Shown: piece by piece, positions 49,041-62,485 of the stretch
Layout of the letters: every line of letters begins with the position of its first letter
Numbering within the stretch: the first letter of the stretch is position 1
Assembly (NCBI GenBank): GCA_013398955.1
Contig: VWPU01005420.1
Span: 267,832-331,831 of the forward strand
From: Callaeas wilsoni
Taxonomy: Eukaryota; Chordata; Aves; Passeriformes; Callaeidae
Reading direction: 5' to 3'
Length of the DNA stretch: 64,000 nucleotides
Notes under the pieces: generated by a model
The model's database searches: none
Told to the model about the DNA's origin: nothing
What the model saw: only the letters and a program-made list of their open reading frames with translations
Program-made: the position numbers and the translations under genes

Positions 49041-51901
49041 AGAGAGGAATTGTTGTGTCTGACCAAAATGGGAAAAGCAGTTGCTTACACTCTATACGGA
49101 GTTTAGAGTTATACACTGAAGAATTGCAAGATTATGAATATATGAAAATATAAAAGCTAAAATTCTAAGGCATCAGCTGTGCCAAAGAAGAAGCCTCTTT
49201 TAGAGACAAAACTCAACAGAAGTACATGCTTTTTTATGTAAGATGCCTAACTTATTCAACTAATATATCTAAAATGCAGCTATAAAGGGTTCACAGAACA
49301 GAAGCTTAAGTAAATAATGCCACAATATTCCCCTTCAAAATTAAGCTCCTAATGTCAGTATAAATTCAAACAAACCAACTTTGTGTAGTATATTCTCTTT
49401 TAACCTTTTATCTCTCCTCATCTGATATTACATCCAATTTGGCATCTCTATCAGTTATAATACCCAAGGTTTTTCCTACACCCATCAGCAGGCCTGAGAT
49501 ATGCACAGTTCTGCTATGTGACCCTCCTTGACCTCAGTCAGTTGACTACTTTCCCATTCTTCTTTGTAAGACAGACTGCTCCCTCAAGTCTTTCTCAGTG
49601 TAGTTGACGTTCACAGTCCTTAATCATCAGGAGCCTCAGAAAAATGTATGAAAGTCAAAGGCAAACTAACCCTGACTTTCGTGGTTTAATAATTGACACA
49701 CTTTTAAATTAACATAATATTAAGAATGTTCTTAACTGTACTAATTTTTCCTCCAGGAAGGAATTACCTTGAACAAAATATCCAAATTCAACTTGTAAAT
49801 CAGGCAGTATGAAGGATGCTTTAAAATATGCACAATGCAGTTAGTATGAAAGTTCCTTCAGAAATTTATATCAAGAATCTGCCAGTAATGTGTAGTTATA
49901 ATCCCATTTACAGAAGCATGTTTATACACACCTATTATGAATGTCAGAACCACTGTGTTCAAGTTTCTGATCCCCTTTCTCTTCCCACAGACCTGGTTAG
50001 GTTAGCTCTACATCAAAACAGAATAAATCAGCTGGCATTCTGCACCCTTATCACTCTTGAAGAAAGTTTATTGTAACTTAGTTCAGATTTCTATCTCATG
50101 CTGGAAAATTGTCAAACTTGCATTTACTTCTTTGTTCTGCTTTTATCTAACCCCAGAACCTGAGCTGATTTTAGAAAAACTTTTGACTGGAATTTGACTA
50201 GACAATTTCGACATATTTATAAGGGCACGGTCCTTTTCCATATGGACAGACGGCTCATACTTAGAATGTAAGGATAGAGGATTTTTTTCTTTTTCTAAAT
50301 GAGTGCTCAGCAGTTTAACATGGGAAATTATGGAACAAAATTTATGTGCTTTAGCTACCCAAAATTATTCCTGTTAACAATCTCTGCATTTTCACTTTCT
50401 CTGTGTTAGGATTAATTTCAGGCTCAAATATTTGGTTTTGTTTCATGACCATATGATAGAGGGAGGTAATGCTCCCAATCACTGTTTTTAGTATCATGAC
50501 TACTGATAAGGGAACCTTTAGCATTAGCTACACAAAAAGACATATTTGTGTATTGGAAACCATGGGTTGCTCTTTAATTTCCTGTGTTAATATGACTGGT
50601 TTTGTTAGTTAAGGTACGGCACCTCCTTAATGAGGATTTTGCAATCTGCAAAAATCTTTAGCATATCTAGCCTCAGATTTCTACCCAGTTCCCCTCATAG
50701 AAAGTATGCTAATTTCTCTCTGAGTACAGCTTGTTTCAAAAAACCCAAGATGAACAGATGGAGAATGTTAGTTATTCTTACTGTTTAAATCTGTGCCTTA
50801 ATTCCAATTTGGAGGTGGGTGGCTTCAGTTCCCAACTGATTCCTGTTTGGTTAGAATATTTCTCTCCCAAATTAAAAGGTACACTATCACCTGGCATTTG
50901 CTGCCCAGGACTGTACTTATTTAGCTAACCATGTCAGGTCCTCATATCATTTTTGATAAGAGTTGTTTGTGCATCTGCTTCTTCAAGTTAGAAACTCTAT
51001 ATCCTCCTGATTGCCAAGAAAATATGTTCTACTTTCTTTTTGCCAAAAAATGCAAACAACAAAGGTGCATTTTATTCAGATGCCAGAATTTCCCCTAAGA
51101 CCTTCCATTTTGCCGTATGTATAGACAGATTTTAAATTTTGAGGGGAAACATAAAGAATGAGTATTCATGCAAAATTTTAAGGGATACTCTAATGTCAGA
51201 TGTGGAAATAGAAAGCAGGATGAGGAAGTTTTATAAGAGTATGAGATATTACTACCTTGTTTTTACTTTTCTATTGGGACATAAATGTATGTCAGCTTAT
51301 CAAAATATGAATACTGATTCCTTACTCTATATTTAGTCCTGAAAAGAAGAATCAATACCTGTGAGGTGACATTAAATATTGGAAATTTTGCTCAGCTAAG
51401 TATGATCATTTAGTCATTAAAACAGCAAATGTGAAAAGACAAAGTTCAGGAAGTTAGGCTTGAGATATGTCTTGAGAGCATAGTGAAAAGAGCTTTTTTC
51501 TTAGTAAAATTACTAGAATTCAATAAATCCATCATTATTTGGGGGATTGAGTCTTTAAAAGAATTATCAAGATTTCTTTTTTAGGAGTCTGTAAAAGTCG
51601 GGAAGTGGATAGACTGGATATCAACAAAGGGCAAAGAAGTGCATGTTAAAGACGGGATCTTGCCATTGTTTATGTTAATACAGTGCATAGCACAGAAAAA
51701 CTCTTGAGCCAAGAATTATATAATTATCAATAAGTACCAGGGATCTGTACTACCCCTATAAGGCATTTTCTGGGCAGGGTATGCCTAGTGATTCAGGTTG
51801 TTTGGCCTTTACAGCTGCTTCTCCCTTAGGTCCTGGAAATCTAGGAGGATTGCCTTAGGGGAGAGAGCACTGAAAGAAGCATGGGTCCTATTCATAGGCC
51901 A
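49041..51901. other. AT-rich unique sequence, no gene seen
   Basis: Scattered short ORFs (82 codons at 49828, 65 at 50731 and 51139) show no motif or shared frame. Confidence 0.45.
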
Positions 51902-52065
51902 GTCACAGACTAAAGGAACTTTGCCAAGCTTTTTAGTCAACTGCACGTGTCAGTCCCCCTTCTGAAAAATGGGGTCAATGGCTCTCCATCTGACTGGTTG
52001 CAAGGATAAAATCTAAGGAGGTGCTCAGCACATAAGATGCTCAGACACAATAATGGTTAGTACCA
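51902..52065 (+). mobile_element. Possible ancient MIR-like SINE relic
   Basis: 'ctgaaaaatggggtcaatgg', then 'tgcaaggataaaatctaagg' and 'gtgctcagcacataa' follow the order seen in MIR-like elements ('aaaatggg...', 'gaggattaaatga', 'agtgcttagcaca'). Very diverged; call from pattern memory. Confidence 0.4.
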
Positions 52066-55000
52066 CAACAGTTTTGGTTACTAGCTAAGAGGAAATGAGG
52101 AGTCTAGCACAACATTTTTGCAAAGATTATGAAAAATTCCTTTAATGACTATTATACAGAAAGACAAAATGGAGAGGTAGCGTGGACAGAATATTTTTTT
52201 AAAGTGAGTGTTTCCCCCAAAGATCTTGCATGTTCCACTGTGAACTATTAAGTTCAAGCTAGTTCTGTAAGACATACACAGATGGAAGTAAAATGTTAAA
52301 TGTTTCAGCCAGCAGGCTTGAAAACTTCTGACCAAAACATTGTATTTCTTTACTTCCAGCTGTGCGTGTCTAATAACATATTTCATGATGTTTAAATACC
52401 ACTGCATCTCTCTACTCCTTGATATTGAGTGCAAGAAAAATGACTTAATTTGTTGATGAGCACCATGTTACAGGCTGGCAGTAATGTCAGTGGTGATTTT
52501 ACTGGCTCAGTACTCCTACCCCTGCTGCACAATCCTTCCCCCCTCTCTGAACTTAGATGCCTATAGCCCGTAGCACACCACTGTCTGTGTTCCCTGGTTC
52601 AGGATTTCATTTCACTACATCATAGGCTACTAACACAACCTTGTCATTGCAATTCGTCACACTTTTTTGTGTGCTCTATATCTGACTGAATTCTCATCTC
52701 CCCAGCCCATAGGCTACTAGTCTGGAACAAATCTCTGAAACATAATGGAAAAGGATGAAAAAAACCCCAAACCTAAAAAAGGAGACCCAGTTGACACCTC
52801 TTCTCCTGACAGAAGCAGACACATAATCATGGGCAATAGTTGTTTCTGCTGGCTCTCTCTGTTGTATCAGATCAGCCAACACTGGCTGTCAGAAGCACAC
52901 CCTGGTACTTGCTGCCACCTTGGCATGTGCCAGGGCTGCTGTTCAGAGTGTCCGGGGCCAGCACGGTGCACCTTCTGAACAGCTTGGCTTCTCCAGGATT
53001 TAAAATTCTTTTGCTCTCTTTATCATCTGGTCTTTCCTCTTAAGCAAATATGCAAAATGTTGTGGAGGAAATTCTTAGGGATCAACTGTCCTGGTTTTCA
53101 AGCTGAGCAGCATTTGGAAAGGGAGAAGGCACATACCTCCAGGCTTTGAAGAAAACAGAGGGAAAATAACCAGCTGCCATAATCAATAGATAAGTGACCA
53201 CAGGAGCAAAGCATTGTGGCCCTATTTTGACCCAAGTAGATACCTCAAGCTTTAGTGTTGGTGATGTGGTTTGAATTTGTTTTAAATAACATTGCTTGAG
53301 CTTGTTACTGTGACCTCAAGCAGGTCATTTTGACTCACATCTCACTTGCTCATTTAAATTAATATATTTTCAACTGTTTCCATGAGAAAAAAATCCACTG
53401 ACATCCCCCAGACTCAGAAGTGTTTTAAAGAATTTCTATGAGTGTGCATCAAGCACTTCAGCAATCACTGTAACTCATGACAACAAAATCAGGATTTTTC
53501 CCTTACCAACCTGACAGAAATAGACACCGCAAAAAAATCATAATAATGATCAAGATTTCAAATTTTAATTTATTCCCATTGTACAACCTATGACGTCCAT
53601 GCCCTTCATCCAATATATGACATCAGAAAAGGACAAAAAAAGCTACACATAAATGCAACATGACTCAGATAATGCTACTAGAAGAACCCTGACTTGAAGT
53701 GGCTGTAGTTGCATTAAGTCTTGCAATTTTTTTTTTCCATGTGATATGTATTTTTAACACTACTGATCCATAACAACTATACAATACCTTCTGCTTTCTT
53801 TATGCTCAAGTAAAGCCATAGAGGAAAAGAAAGAGTAGTGATCTTAAGCAAATTTCTCCCTCCTGCTCTGCTTGTCTCTGCTTGTCTTTACATTTACTGT
53901 GTTTATTTCTTTTCTTCTTTTTTTTTTTTTTAAGCGTCTACAGCCTTGTTGACAGGATTGGATTCCCTATCAATGTGACATGCTATTTTGTCAAATGTCA
54001 GCTAGTCATATTCAGGTAATTAATTTACATGCTGTACATCTGACCTGATTTTCTTTGTTAATTGGTAGGTCAGACAAGTCTATCACCCACAAGTAATTCA
54101 CTTTTTCTATCATCTGATAAGTATTTCTGAATAGACAGTTTCTAACTAAAAAGAGAATTTGCGCTTAGTTGCTAACTGCTGTACTTTTTTCTAAGCTTGT
54201 CAATCACATTTGCAAATATGTTGCATGTGATAAAAGAGACATCAGCTCCTCCTGTGTGTACGTGAATCAAGACCATCAGGTCTCATCAGGGAGATCCTTA
54301 TGGTCCAAAAATCTCTGTGTTTTGCTGTCTTACATTTTTAGTGTAAAGTAACTTTTTAAAATGAAAAATCACCTTGTAGTCCTGCACTGTATACTGCACA
54401 TAAATTGCTGATAGCGTTTGTCTAGCAACGGTTATATCCATGCTGAGCCATTTTTGCCATATTCAAACTGAGTAAGAGTGAGTCAACACAACTAGAAAAA
54501 ATGTGTGTTCACATCAGAGCTGCCTCACCCAAGTGAGTCATTCTCAGAAGTGTAGGGCACACCAGGTTTAGGTAGCTGTAAGGACTCCAGGGACAGTATC
54601 ACAGTCCTATAGCATGTTCTGTGCAGTGAAATAGAGACCCTCGTTGACCTCTAATGAAGCCCTGTTCACACAGTAAAGATATACCCAAAGAAACCTGTCT
54701 TATGTCAAAATGACTTTTCACATGAGTGGTGATCACTCATTGTTTTGGACTTCCAGGGCAGCACTAGGGTGTATTCACTAGAATGGATCTGAGCTACATA
54801 ACTCACAGGTACGTCACTAGCATGTGGAGTTAAAATATGTTTTTATGCAAGAAAAGCAGGCCCAATAGAGTGAAGACCTTTACAAATTTAATTTTGGATA
54901 TAGATCTTCAAGTTCAAGGGAAAGGTAACCCTTTTTTCTATGTGATTTTTTAGCAAAAATTAAATTTGAGATATTAGTTTCAAATGTAATGCAGCATGCT

Positions 55001-58000
55001 GGTTTCCAGCTCACTGAGTGATATGTAAAAGGTGAATTCAAACTAACAAATTTATCAATAAATAATACTCTACCAATTTGAGACATTTCCACCTAGAATG
55101 AAGTTTTCACTTGATTTCATATATTTTGTGATAGATTTACTTCTCTGCTAAGAGGAAATGCTTCAAAACGAGGAACTGAACCTGCTCTATTAGGAAAAGT
55201 TTTGCATGGGGCACTGGCAGTTAACATAGTTAGTTTCTGTATTATCTTGGAAGTGCGTATCATCTGTTGATGAATTTATAGTTCATTTCTTGATGATGTT
55301 TTGATATATAGGAAAGCAGTGTATAAGGGGTAAAAACATTAATCTTCATATTCTTGCTATTATATCTCACTGATTTTCATCAAGTGTGCTTTCTGATTTG
55401 TAAAAAGTGTAGAACCTAAGAAAACTCTATGACACCCTGTAGTAGGAGTGCTGAACTAGCACACTTGTTTGTGCTTGATTTATGTAAATTAAGTAAAGGT
55501 TAACAAAACCTAAACTCAGTCTGGAAAGTTTTTAATAAAGTTGCAATAAGATCAAGTATTTGTTGTGTGATTTTTTTTTTCACCAGCCTGTTTAGCCACC
55601 TTTACAACAGAAGTACCACAGAGTGGTACAAGACCTGCTTCCTAGCTTTACTACTGGTTAAAATTGCCTGAGAGAGATGCAGTATTCAAGGAATTTCCTG
55701 TGACACGAACATGACTGCAGAAATAATTTTCAACATTAAATTTGGTGAACTGCTGAACTTTGTTAATATTTTTTTCAGTGTTCAATTATTTTAATAAATT
55801 GCACGGCACTAGCAGTGGAATGAAGTCCAAAGTCTGAAGACAGAAAGCCTGAACAGGTCAAAGAAAAAAGGTTGGCTTGCAATCTTGAGCCTGTTAAAAT
55901 ACTAACTAGAAAATTAGACAGGAAAAACAGTTACAAAAATATTGAGAGTATCTTTGATCAGCTGGCTGAAAAGAAGTAATATGACAAACAGGAAATTACA
56001 AAGAATAACTATTTTGACTGTAGTGGAAATAGCGACTTAGGTAGCTGTAGTTCAAACTAGATACAGAATATTTTCCTGGAATTTAAAGGAAAGGTATCCA
56101 GATGTCTAAACATTCTACTCAATGTGGCTTTTATTTCAAGTTTGGCAAGCCTTCAGAAAACTGGTAGACAAGTTTAGCTGGAAGACGTTTTCCAGTGTAT
56201 TTACATAATTTCATACATATTTTATGCTTCTGCATTACATCTTTTAGCAGTGGTCACATTTAATTTTAGGATTCTTTTAAAACATTACATAGAATTGTAT
56301 GCATTAATTCATTATTGCACATGAAAATGCTTTGCATATTAAACAAACCTTTAAACCTGTGAACAGCTATAGTAAACATAAGTGAAGATAAACTATGGAG
56401 AAAGACATTACAGAGAATTCTGCAAAGCATCTCCAAGTAATTGCAACACACTCTTCAAGAATGAACTGTGGTGGGAGAAAATTGTTTCTGCTTTACACAC
56501 AACCACATTTTTGTACTGTGTATTTTAAAAGTAAAATCCCATATAAACATTCATTGCAGATTCAATATAAATGCATGCAAAGCATTCTGCTTGGAGTCTG
56601 GGACAGACAAATCATAAAATTTCACAAAGATACAGCACATCTAGGCCATTAACTGCATGTAGATGTGAAATGTAACAGGTGGGATCAGCTGTATGCTCTT
56701 GAAGGCTGCATCTCTTAGCAGCTGCTTTTTGATGAACAAAAAAGCACGGTACAATACATTATAGCTAATCCTGCAAGATGCTGGCTGTCCTCTAATCACA
56801 CCAGTATCAGGTTGTATAGGCATCAGCATCTCCCTGCTTGTGGTTACCATCTCATCCCAGGGTGCCAGAGAGAACCTGCTGGAGATGCCTCCACTTAAGG
56901 CTAAGACTGTTTATCTTTCCAGTTTTAGCTAGCTTTTTATGCAACAGGAGTGGGATGTCTGCTTTTGTTTTCCCTTTTGTTTCAGGAACATTTCTGTGGT
57001 TGAAGTCAAATGATATTGTTCTAAAAAAATGAAAGTTTTTCAAACTGAGAGCCTGTGTCTGGTTCTGCCCATGAAAGGAAAGACTTCTGGTTTTTGAGGA
57101 AATGTTTTTTCATTTTTTGCATACAGTGTTTTTAATTAAAAGTGTTGACAGAATTATACACTGCACGTATATGCAATTAATGGAAAAAAGTTCCTTTCTA
57201 ACCCAATCAGCTGGAAGATAGCAAAATTATTATTCTGTATCCTATTCAGAATTACAAACAACTCAGCAGAGTAAAACAGCAGATACAAAAGAAAACAAAC
57301 TCTTCTTTTTTTCTGAGAAACGGAAAAATCTGACATGTTTACATAGAAATAATGATAACTTTTAATTACACTTCATTATGAAGGTACAATTCACACACTG
57401 TGCTAGCCATTTGATTATTTTTGCATCTTTTGTAAACACTGATTAACCTAATGTCATTAAGATATGTATTATTTGCTCTGCTCATATAGGAAATCTGATG
57501 GGATGGAGAGCTGCAGACCAGACTTTACTTTTTCATTTTACACTCCTTGGGTGTTAGATGACCAGCATTTTGTAAATCAGGCTCAAATTGACTAAAGGTA
57601 TTACAAAACCTGTGAGGTATTAAAATTCAATGACTGTGATTTAGAGCACATTTCTGTTGATTAGATCAAACAATTCCTTTGGCACAGCATTGTGGCCAAG
57701 CAATACAAACTAGCTCTGTTCTGGAAAGCACGTTGCGTTAGGATGACACCAACAGAAGGGCATGTTAGTTCAAGCTGGATGTGAATACAGCTAAATAGCT
57801 TCCAGACCATAGCTGACTCAGATCCAGAGTCGATGGTCGATGGAAAGGGTATGTGTAGACATGGAGTAATATGAAGCACTCACATTCTTTTCTATGCCTC
57901 TCCTTGTGCTTTACAGTTTCTAGACAATCTTTCCTCTTTTAAAATAGATACATGGAAAATAATAATAAAACCTGATGTCCTCATAAATATATGAGACAGA

Positions 58001-61000
58001 GCATATGTCCAAAAGCATATTTGCTTCAGTTTTAGATGATAGAGCAATTTTGTGATACCAATCATACATCACTGTCTCTCTTCTTCATTACTGCTTAATG
58101 ATGTAGAAAGATGTGCCCTCAGGTACAAAAGGGTTAAACATGATGTATTGAAAACAATCACTGAAATGATGGTGTGGAGGTGACCTCCTACAAGACAGGT
58201 AGTCCATTTCTCTGCTTTGGGGGAAGACCAAGAGTGGCTGGATTTAGACCTTTTTATCCTCTGTTCTAGAAACCCTTTATGTCCTGTATTTCATTCCAGC
58301 AATTATCTAATCTTATATTGGAAAACACTTCTTAATATCAAACAGAGATTTTTTGGGGCTGAGAAAATGAAGCAAAGATAGTTCTTCTTCTTCCTCCATG
58401 GATGTGGAGCGTATTTGCTGATGTTAGAAGAAATAACTAGAATGTAGGTAGTAACCCACAACAGGCCCAAAGTACTAGAGAAAGGAAGCATGCTAAGAGC
58501 AGAATCAAGTCAACCATTTGTAGGGTTATCTCAAATCGAAGGACTAGGTTAAATCATAGTCAGAAACCAGACTGTAGCCAGAAAACAAATAATTTGGTAA
58601 GGTCAAGATGAACAGTGAGGTAAGAGTGCAGCAGTGCAAGACAAACAACCTGGTGCTGGGAAAGGGCAGGAGTACAGGTAGGTATTATACACAGAGATTA
58701 CAGGAGAGCCACAATCAAGACTGGGAAGATCACGTGGGACTGCATCTCAGAGCTGACAGAGCAGCCTGGATCACTGGCTAGTCCTTTCCCACCTTTTCCC
58801 CACTTTGGCCATGTCTACTGAATCCTTGCTGTCCAACAAGACTGGTAGCCAAGAAGTCAGTGAGGAAATAGAAGAGGCACACACACATCATGTAGCACCC
58901 TATTCAATCCACTTCCCAGGATGAGTCTAAACTACACATTAATCGCTTTAGGGATTCCAGTTATGTGGCTTTTCAAGTTTCCAGGATCAGCCTAGGATCT
59001 AGGCTGGCAGGATCAACTCCATAGCAGGCTGTCATTCAAGGCAGCTGAGGCTCACAGCTCTGTGCAGTAGCTGCAATGAACTCTTGGCAGGTAGAGAACC
59101 CCTCATCTCAAGTTTCAAACATGGCACTTATTCTGTGCAATATTGACACAACGTGTTCTGCAAAAAAGCAGATGTGCTGCATTGCAGCACACAAACTGGA
59201 GTAGATATCCAAAAGGAAATGGTAGTCACTGGCTCTTAGAGCTGTTTGGAAACCCAAATGCATCACAAAGTCATTAATTCTTTTGCTCTTATGCTGTGAA
59301 ATGAATGTTGTCTGTGTATACATTGCATTATAGCTCAGCATTGTCATAGCTATCCCCATTTTCCAGAATCCCCTTCAGAAAGAAGATCAGCTCATTAAGA
59401 TCATTCTTTGCGTTTAAAACAGGCATGCTGTCAGCAAGAAAATAAAAGCAGAGTCTGTAGCTCTGAAACAAATACATTCAAAAGCCTCCAGAGGAGGAAG
59501 TCCAATTTCTTTCAAAGATATTTTGACTTTGAGTTGTGATTGATGTTCACAAAACACCCTGAAAGTGAGAAACAGTGTGTTAAAAGGGAGAAATTAACTA
59601 ACTAATAAAAATTATCTTACTTTAATTTCTGGCTCAGTCTGAATCGTTAATTTTTCACCTAATTTAAAAACTGAACTACTTTGTGTTTTGCTTAGAAATG
59701 ACATCATGTTTTTATCAGCATGCAAACAAAACTTGGAAGTTTGTCCAAGAAACAGTAGGAATCAGTTATTCTAATTCCTTACCCATTTTTCTCAGGCTAC
59801 ACAACACCTAGAAATGACTGAAAGCACGGATATCCTCGTTTTCCTCAATTTCACCACAAGGTGAGGATACTGCACGCCTCAGAGAAGTTTATAGTAATGA
59901 GTAACATAATCTTTTCTCCATACTATAGGCAACTAAATGAGCTGAAGAAAAGGAAATTTTACACATGGACAGACAGACATGCAAGCACAAGGAGTATGCT
60001 GTACATCTATGTGCATTCATGGTCTATCATTCTCAAATATTTCTTCTGGGCAGAAATTTAGCACATGTTTTTCCAGACATGAACCTTGTACAATTCAGGG
60101 TATGGTAATTGATGAAACTTCATGTTTAACCTGCAAGACCTACACCAGAATCCTGTGCCTTTCTGCAAGTGCAGAAACCAGATGCACATCCTCTCAGAAG
60201 TTCAAATCCTCTTGGTGAAATGATAAGAACACATCAAACACGCATAGAGCCAAGTGCACTATATTCACTTTTCCAAGAAATACTTGGAGCATGACTGTGC
60301 CTTAGTAGGCTGTGAACACATTGACTGTCATTCAAGCAGTATCTGAGAGGGAATACAGAAAATCCTCATGTTGGAGGTCTTGTGCTTATATCTCACTTGA
60401 CTGTACTCTGAGAATAAGGACAAAATCTGCAACATTATATGGTCTGGATTTTACCACTTAGAACTCTGAGTTCTTAGGCCCAGTAATGTTATTGACTTTT
60501 ACTACTGTTGAACAACTAATCTGTGTGCCATGTGTAAACAGAGAAAAGAATGCTTACTCATATTTGTGAAATGTTTGTTATTGTGAATGTCAATGAATGT
60601 CAATGTGAAATGCTGTTAATGGTCTGACATAAACAGTATTATAAAAATATTATCATCTTTCTTTCTTCCTAAGTGGAGCAATCTTTTAAAATTGACAGTT
60701 GCAGGAGCTATGTTTCTTGGCCTTGTTTTATTCTTTTCATTTGCTCTCCATACATAGATTTTTTTTCCTTGACAGAAGGATCTGAAGGGGCTTCTTCAAA
60801 ACAACAGACTGTGAATAGATTTAGATAATTTGTCTTTTAATTTTGCATGTAACTTCCACCTTTCTGAAAGATTTCATTTAACCATCCTGAAATTCAAAAA
60901 TGAAATTTCTCTGTGTCATTATAAGTCCTAACCTCTCAGAGTCATATGGCAAGATCAGAGAATTGTTGATTGATCTGGGATTATTTTTAAGATTTTGCAA

Positions 61001-61611
61001 CTCTTTTCAATACAAATAAACACCTGAAAGGAAGATTCAAGGGTAAATAATGGTCAATATCCAAGGTCAATAATCTCTGATGCTGTAGCCAGAAAGGTGT
61101 GAACTTCTCCATTAGGCACAATTACAAAATACTGAACTACCACAGGAAAAGAAAGTGACAGAAAACTTGTTTGAGAAGCATCAGAAGTAGGGCCCATCTG
61201 TCTCCCATTTGGAGGGGTCTCATGAAGAGCTCTGGATAGTTTTCATTGAACCGTGGATACTGAATTAAGAAGGCCTTGAGCTCATGTTTCAAGGCAACTG
61301 AATAGAATTGAAATAAATTTTTGGTTTGAGAGTATAATTCTCATCTGCCATAACAATTTATTTGAAGTAAGTACCTCCATTCCAAATTACATGCATTTTA
61401 TTGTTGCAAAGAGCTATGGACTATGAATGGAGAGAAAATAATTATCCTGCAGTCAGTGTTCTTCTAAGTGATTTTTTTCATATTCCAATCTTGAGTGCAA
61501 TAACGAAGGAGAACTTTGTTGTGAGTTAAGTAGTTTCACAGTAAGGATTGTACTGACTTTTTGCAGACATATGCGAGTCAACAGATTGGAAAAAAACCCA
61601 TATGGTCATGT
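52066..61611. other. AT-rich unique sequence, no gene seen
   Basis: The longest ORF is 117 codons (52434-52081, minus) and has no recognisable domain. A poly(T) run lies near 53917-53933. A 12-bp direct repeat 'cataggctacta' occurs near 52620 and 52710. I recognise no transposon. Confidence 0.45.
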
Positions 61612-61616
61612 ATGAC
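61612..61616. repeat. Target site duplication, left copy (ATGAC)
   Basis: Exact match to 62481-62485. A 5-bp duplication is usual for ERVL-type integration. Confidence 0.9.
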
Positions 61617-62480
61617 TGTACTGGGTTTGTGAGGCTGGGTTTTGGTAACAGAGAAGGTAATGGGGGGGATGGGTGTTCTTCCAGGAGAAGTTGTTAGAAG
61701 CTTCCCCCATGTCCAATAGAGCTAATGACAACTGATTCCAAGATGGACCCACCACTGGCCAAGGTCGAGGCCATGAGTGACTGTGGCAGTACCTCTGGGA
61801 TAACACGTTTAAGAAGGGAAGTGTTTAACAAACTTAAGAGAGGACTGAGGTATGTGAAAGAAGCAACTCTGCAGACAACAAAGTCAGTGAAGAAGAAGGG
61901 AGAGGAGATGCTTCAGGCACCAGAGCAGAGACCCCCATAGCCCATGGTAGTCCACATGAAGCAGATATTCACCTGCAGCCCGTGGAGAACCCCACACTGG
62001 AAGAGGTGGTTTTGACCCTGTGGGAAGTCCATGCTGGAGCAGTCTGTTCCTGAGAGACTGCATCCCATGGGAGGGACCCCATCCTGGAGCGAGAGAATAG
62101 TGAGGAGTCCTCCCCTGAGGAGGAAAGAGCAGCAAAGATAACATGTGATGAACTGGCCACAACCCCCATTCCTTGTACCTGTGCACTGCAGAGGAAGAGG
62201 ATGGAGAGAATTCAGGAGTGAAGTTAAGCCCAGGAAGAAGGAAGGGGCAGAGGGAAGGTTATTTTAAGATTTGGTTTTATTTCTCATTATCCTACTCTGA
62301 TTTGATAATAAGTTGAGACTCTTTTGCCCACAACTGTATCTGGTGAGTGATCCTCCCTGCCTTTATCACAACCCATGAGTGTTTTGTTGTATTCATTCTC
62401 CTCTGTTCAGCTGAGGAGCAGAGTAACAGAGTGGCTTTGGTACATGGCACGTGGCATCCAGCCAGGATTAACCCAGCACA
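61617..62480 (+). mobile_element. Solo LTR, ERVL-type, 864 bp
   Basis: Begins TGTACTGGGTTTGTG and ends AACCCAGCACA, flanked by a perfect ATGAC duplication, so both ends are certain. I recognise it from memory as a common songbird LTR: 'agaagcttcccccatgtcc', 'caagatggacccaccactgg', a tandem 'ggagcagtctgttcctgag'-like segment and 'gtgatgaactggccacaac'. A degenerate poly(A) signal AATAAG lies at 62307-62312. The ORFs over it (61725-61940 plus; 61884-62186 minus) are LTR text, not genes. It has no internal viral genes, so it is a solo LTR left by recombination. Confidence 0.93.
62307..62312 (+). promoter_or_regulatory. LTR poly(A) signal, degenerate (AATAAG)
   Basis: Located in 'ttgataataagttgag', where related copies carry AATAAA as I remember them. 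One substitution. Confidence 0.45.
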
Positions 62481-62485
62481 ATGAC
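62481..62485. repeat. Target site duplication, right copy (ATGAC)
   Basis: Exact match to 61612-61616. Confidence 0.9.

Noticed and set aside
49828..51336. Idea that scattered ORFs here are a decayed retroviral envelope
   Set aside because: Reading through needs about ten stops and no diagnostic envelope motif is present. Stop density is that of random AT-rich DNA.
52081..52434. 117-codon minus-strand ORF
   Set aside because: No recognisable domain or compositional sign of coding. A length near 117 codons is expected occasionally in 64 kb.
53290..53350. Possible third MIR-like relic ('gacctcaagcaggtcattt')
   Set aside because: Too short and isolated; no second conserved block follows.
61725..62186. 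ORFs of 71 and 100 codons
   Set aside because: They lie wholly inside the solo LTR bounded by ATGAC duplications and are on opposite strands.
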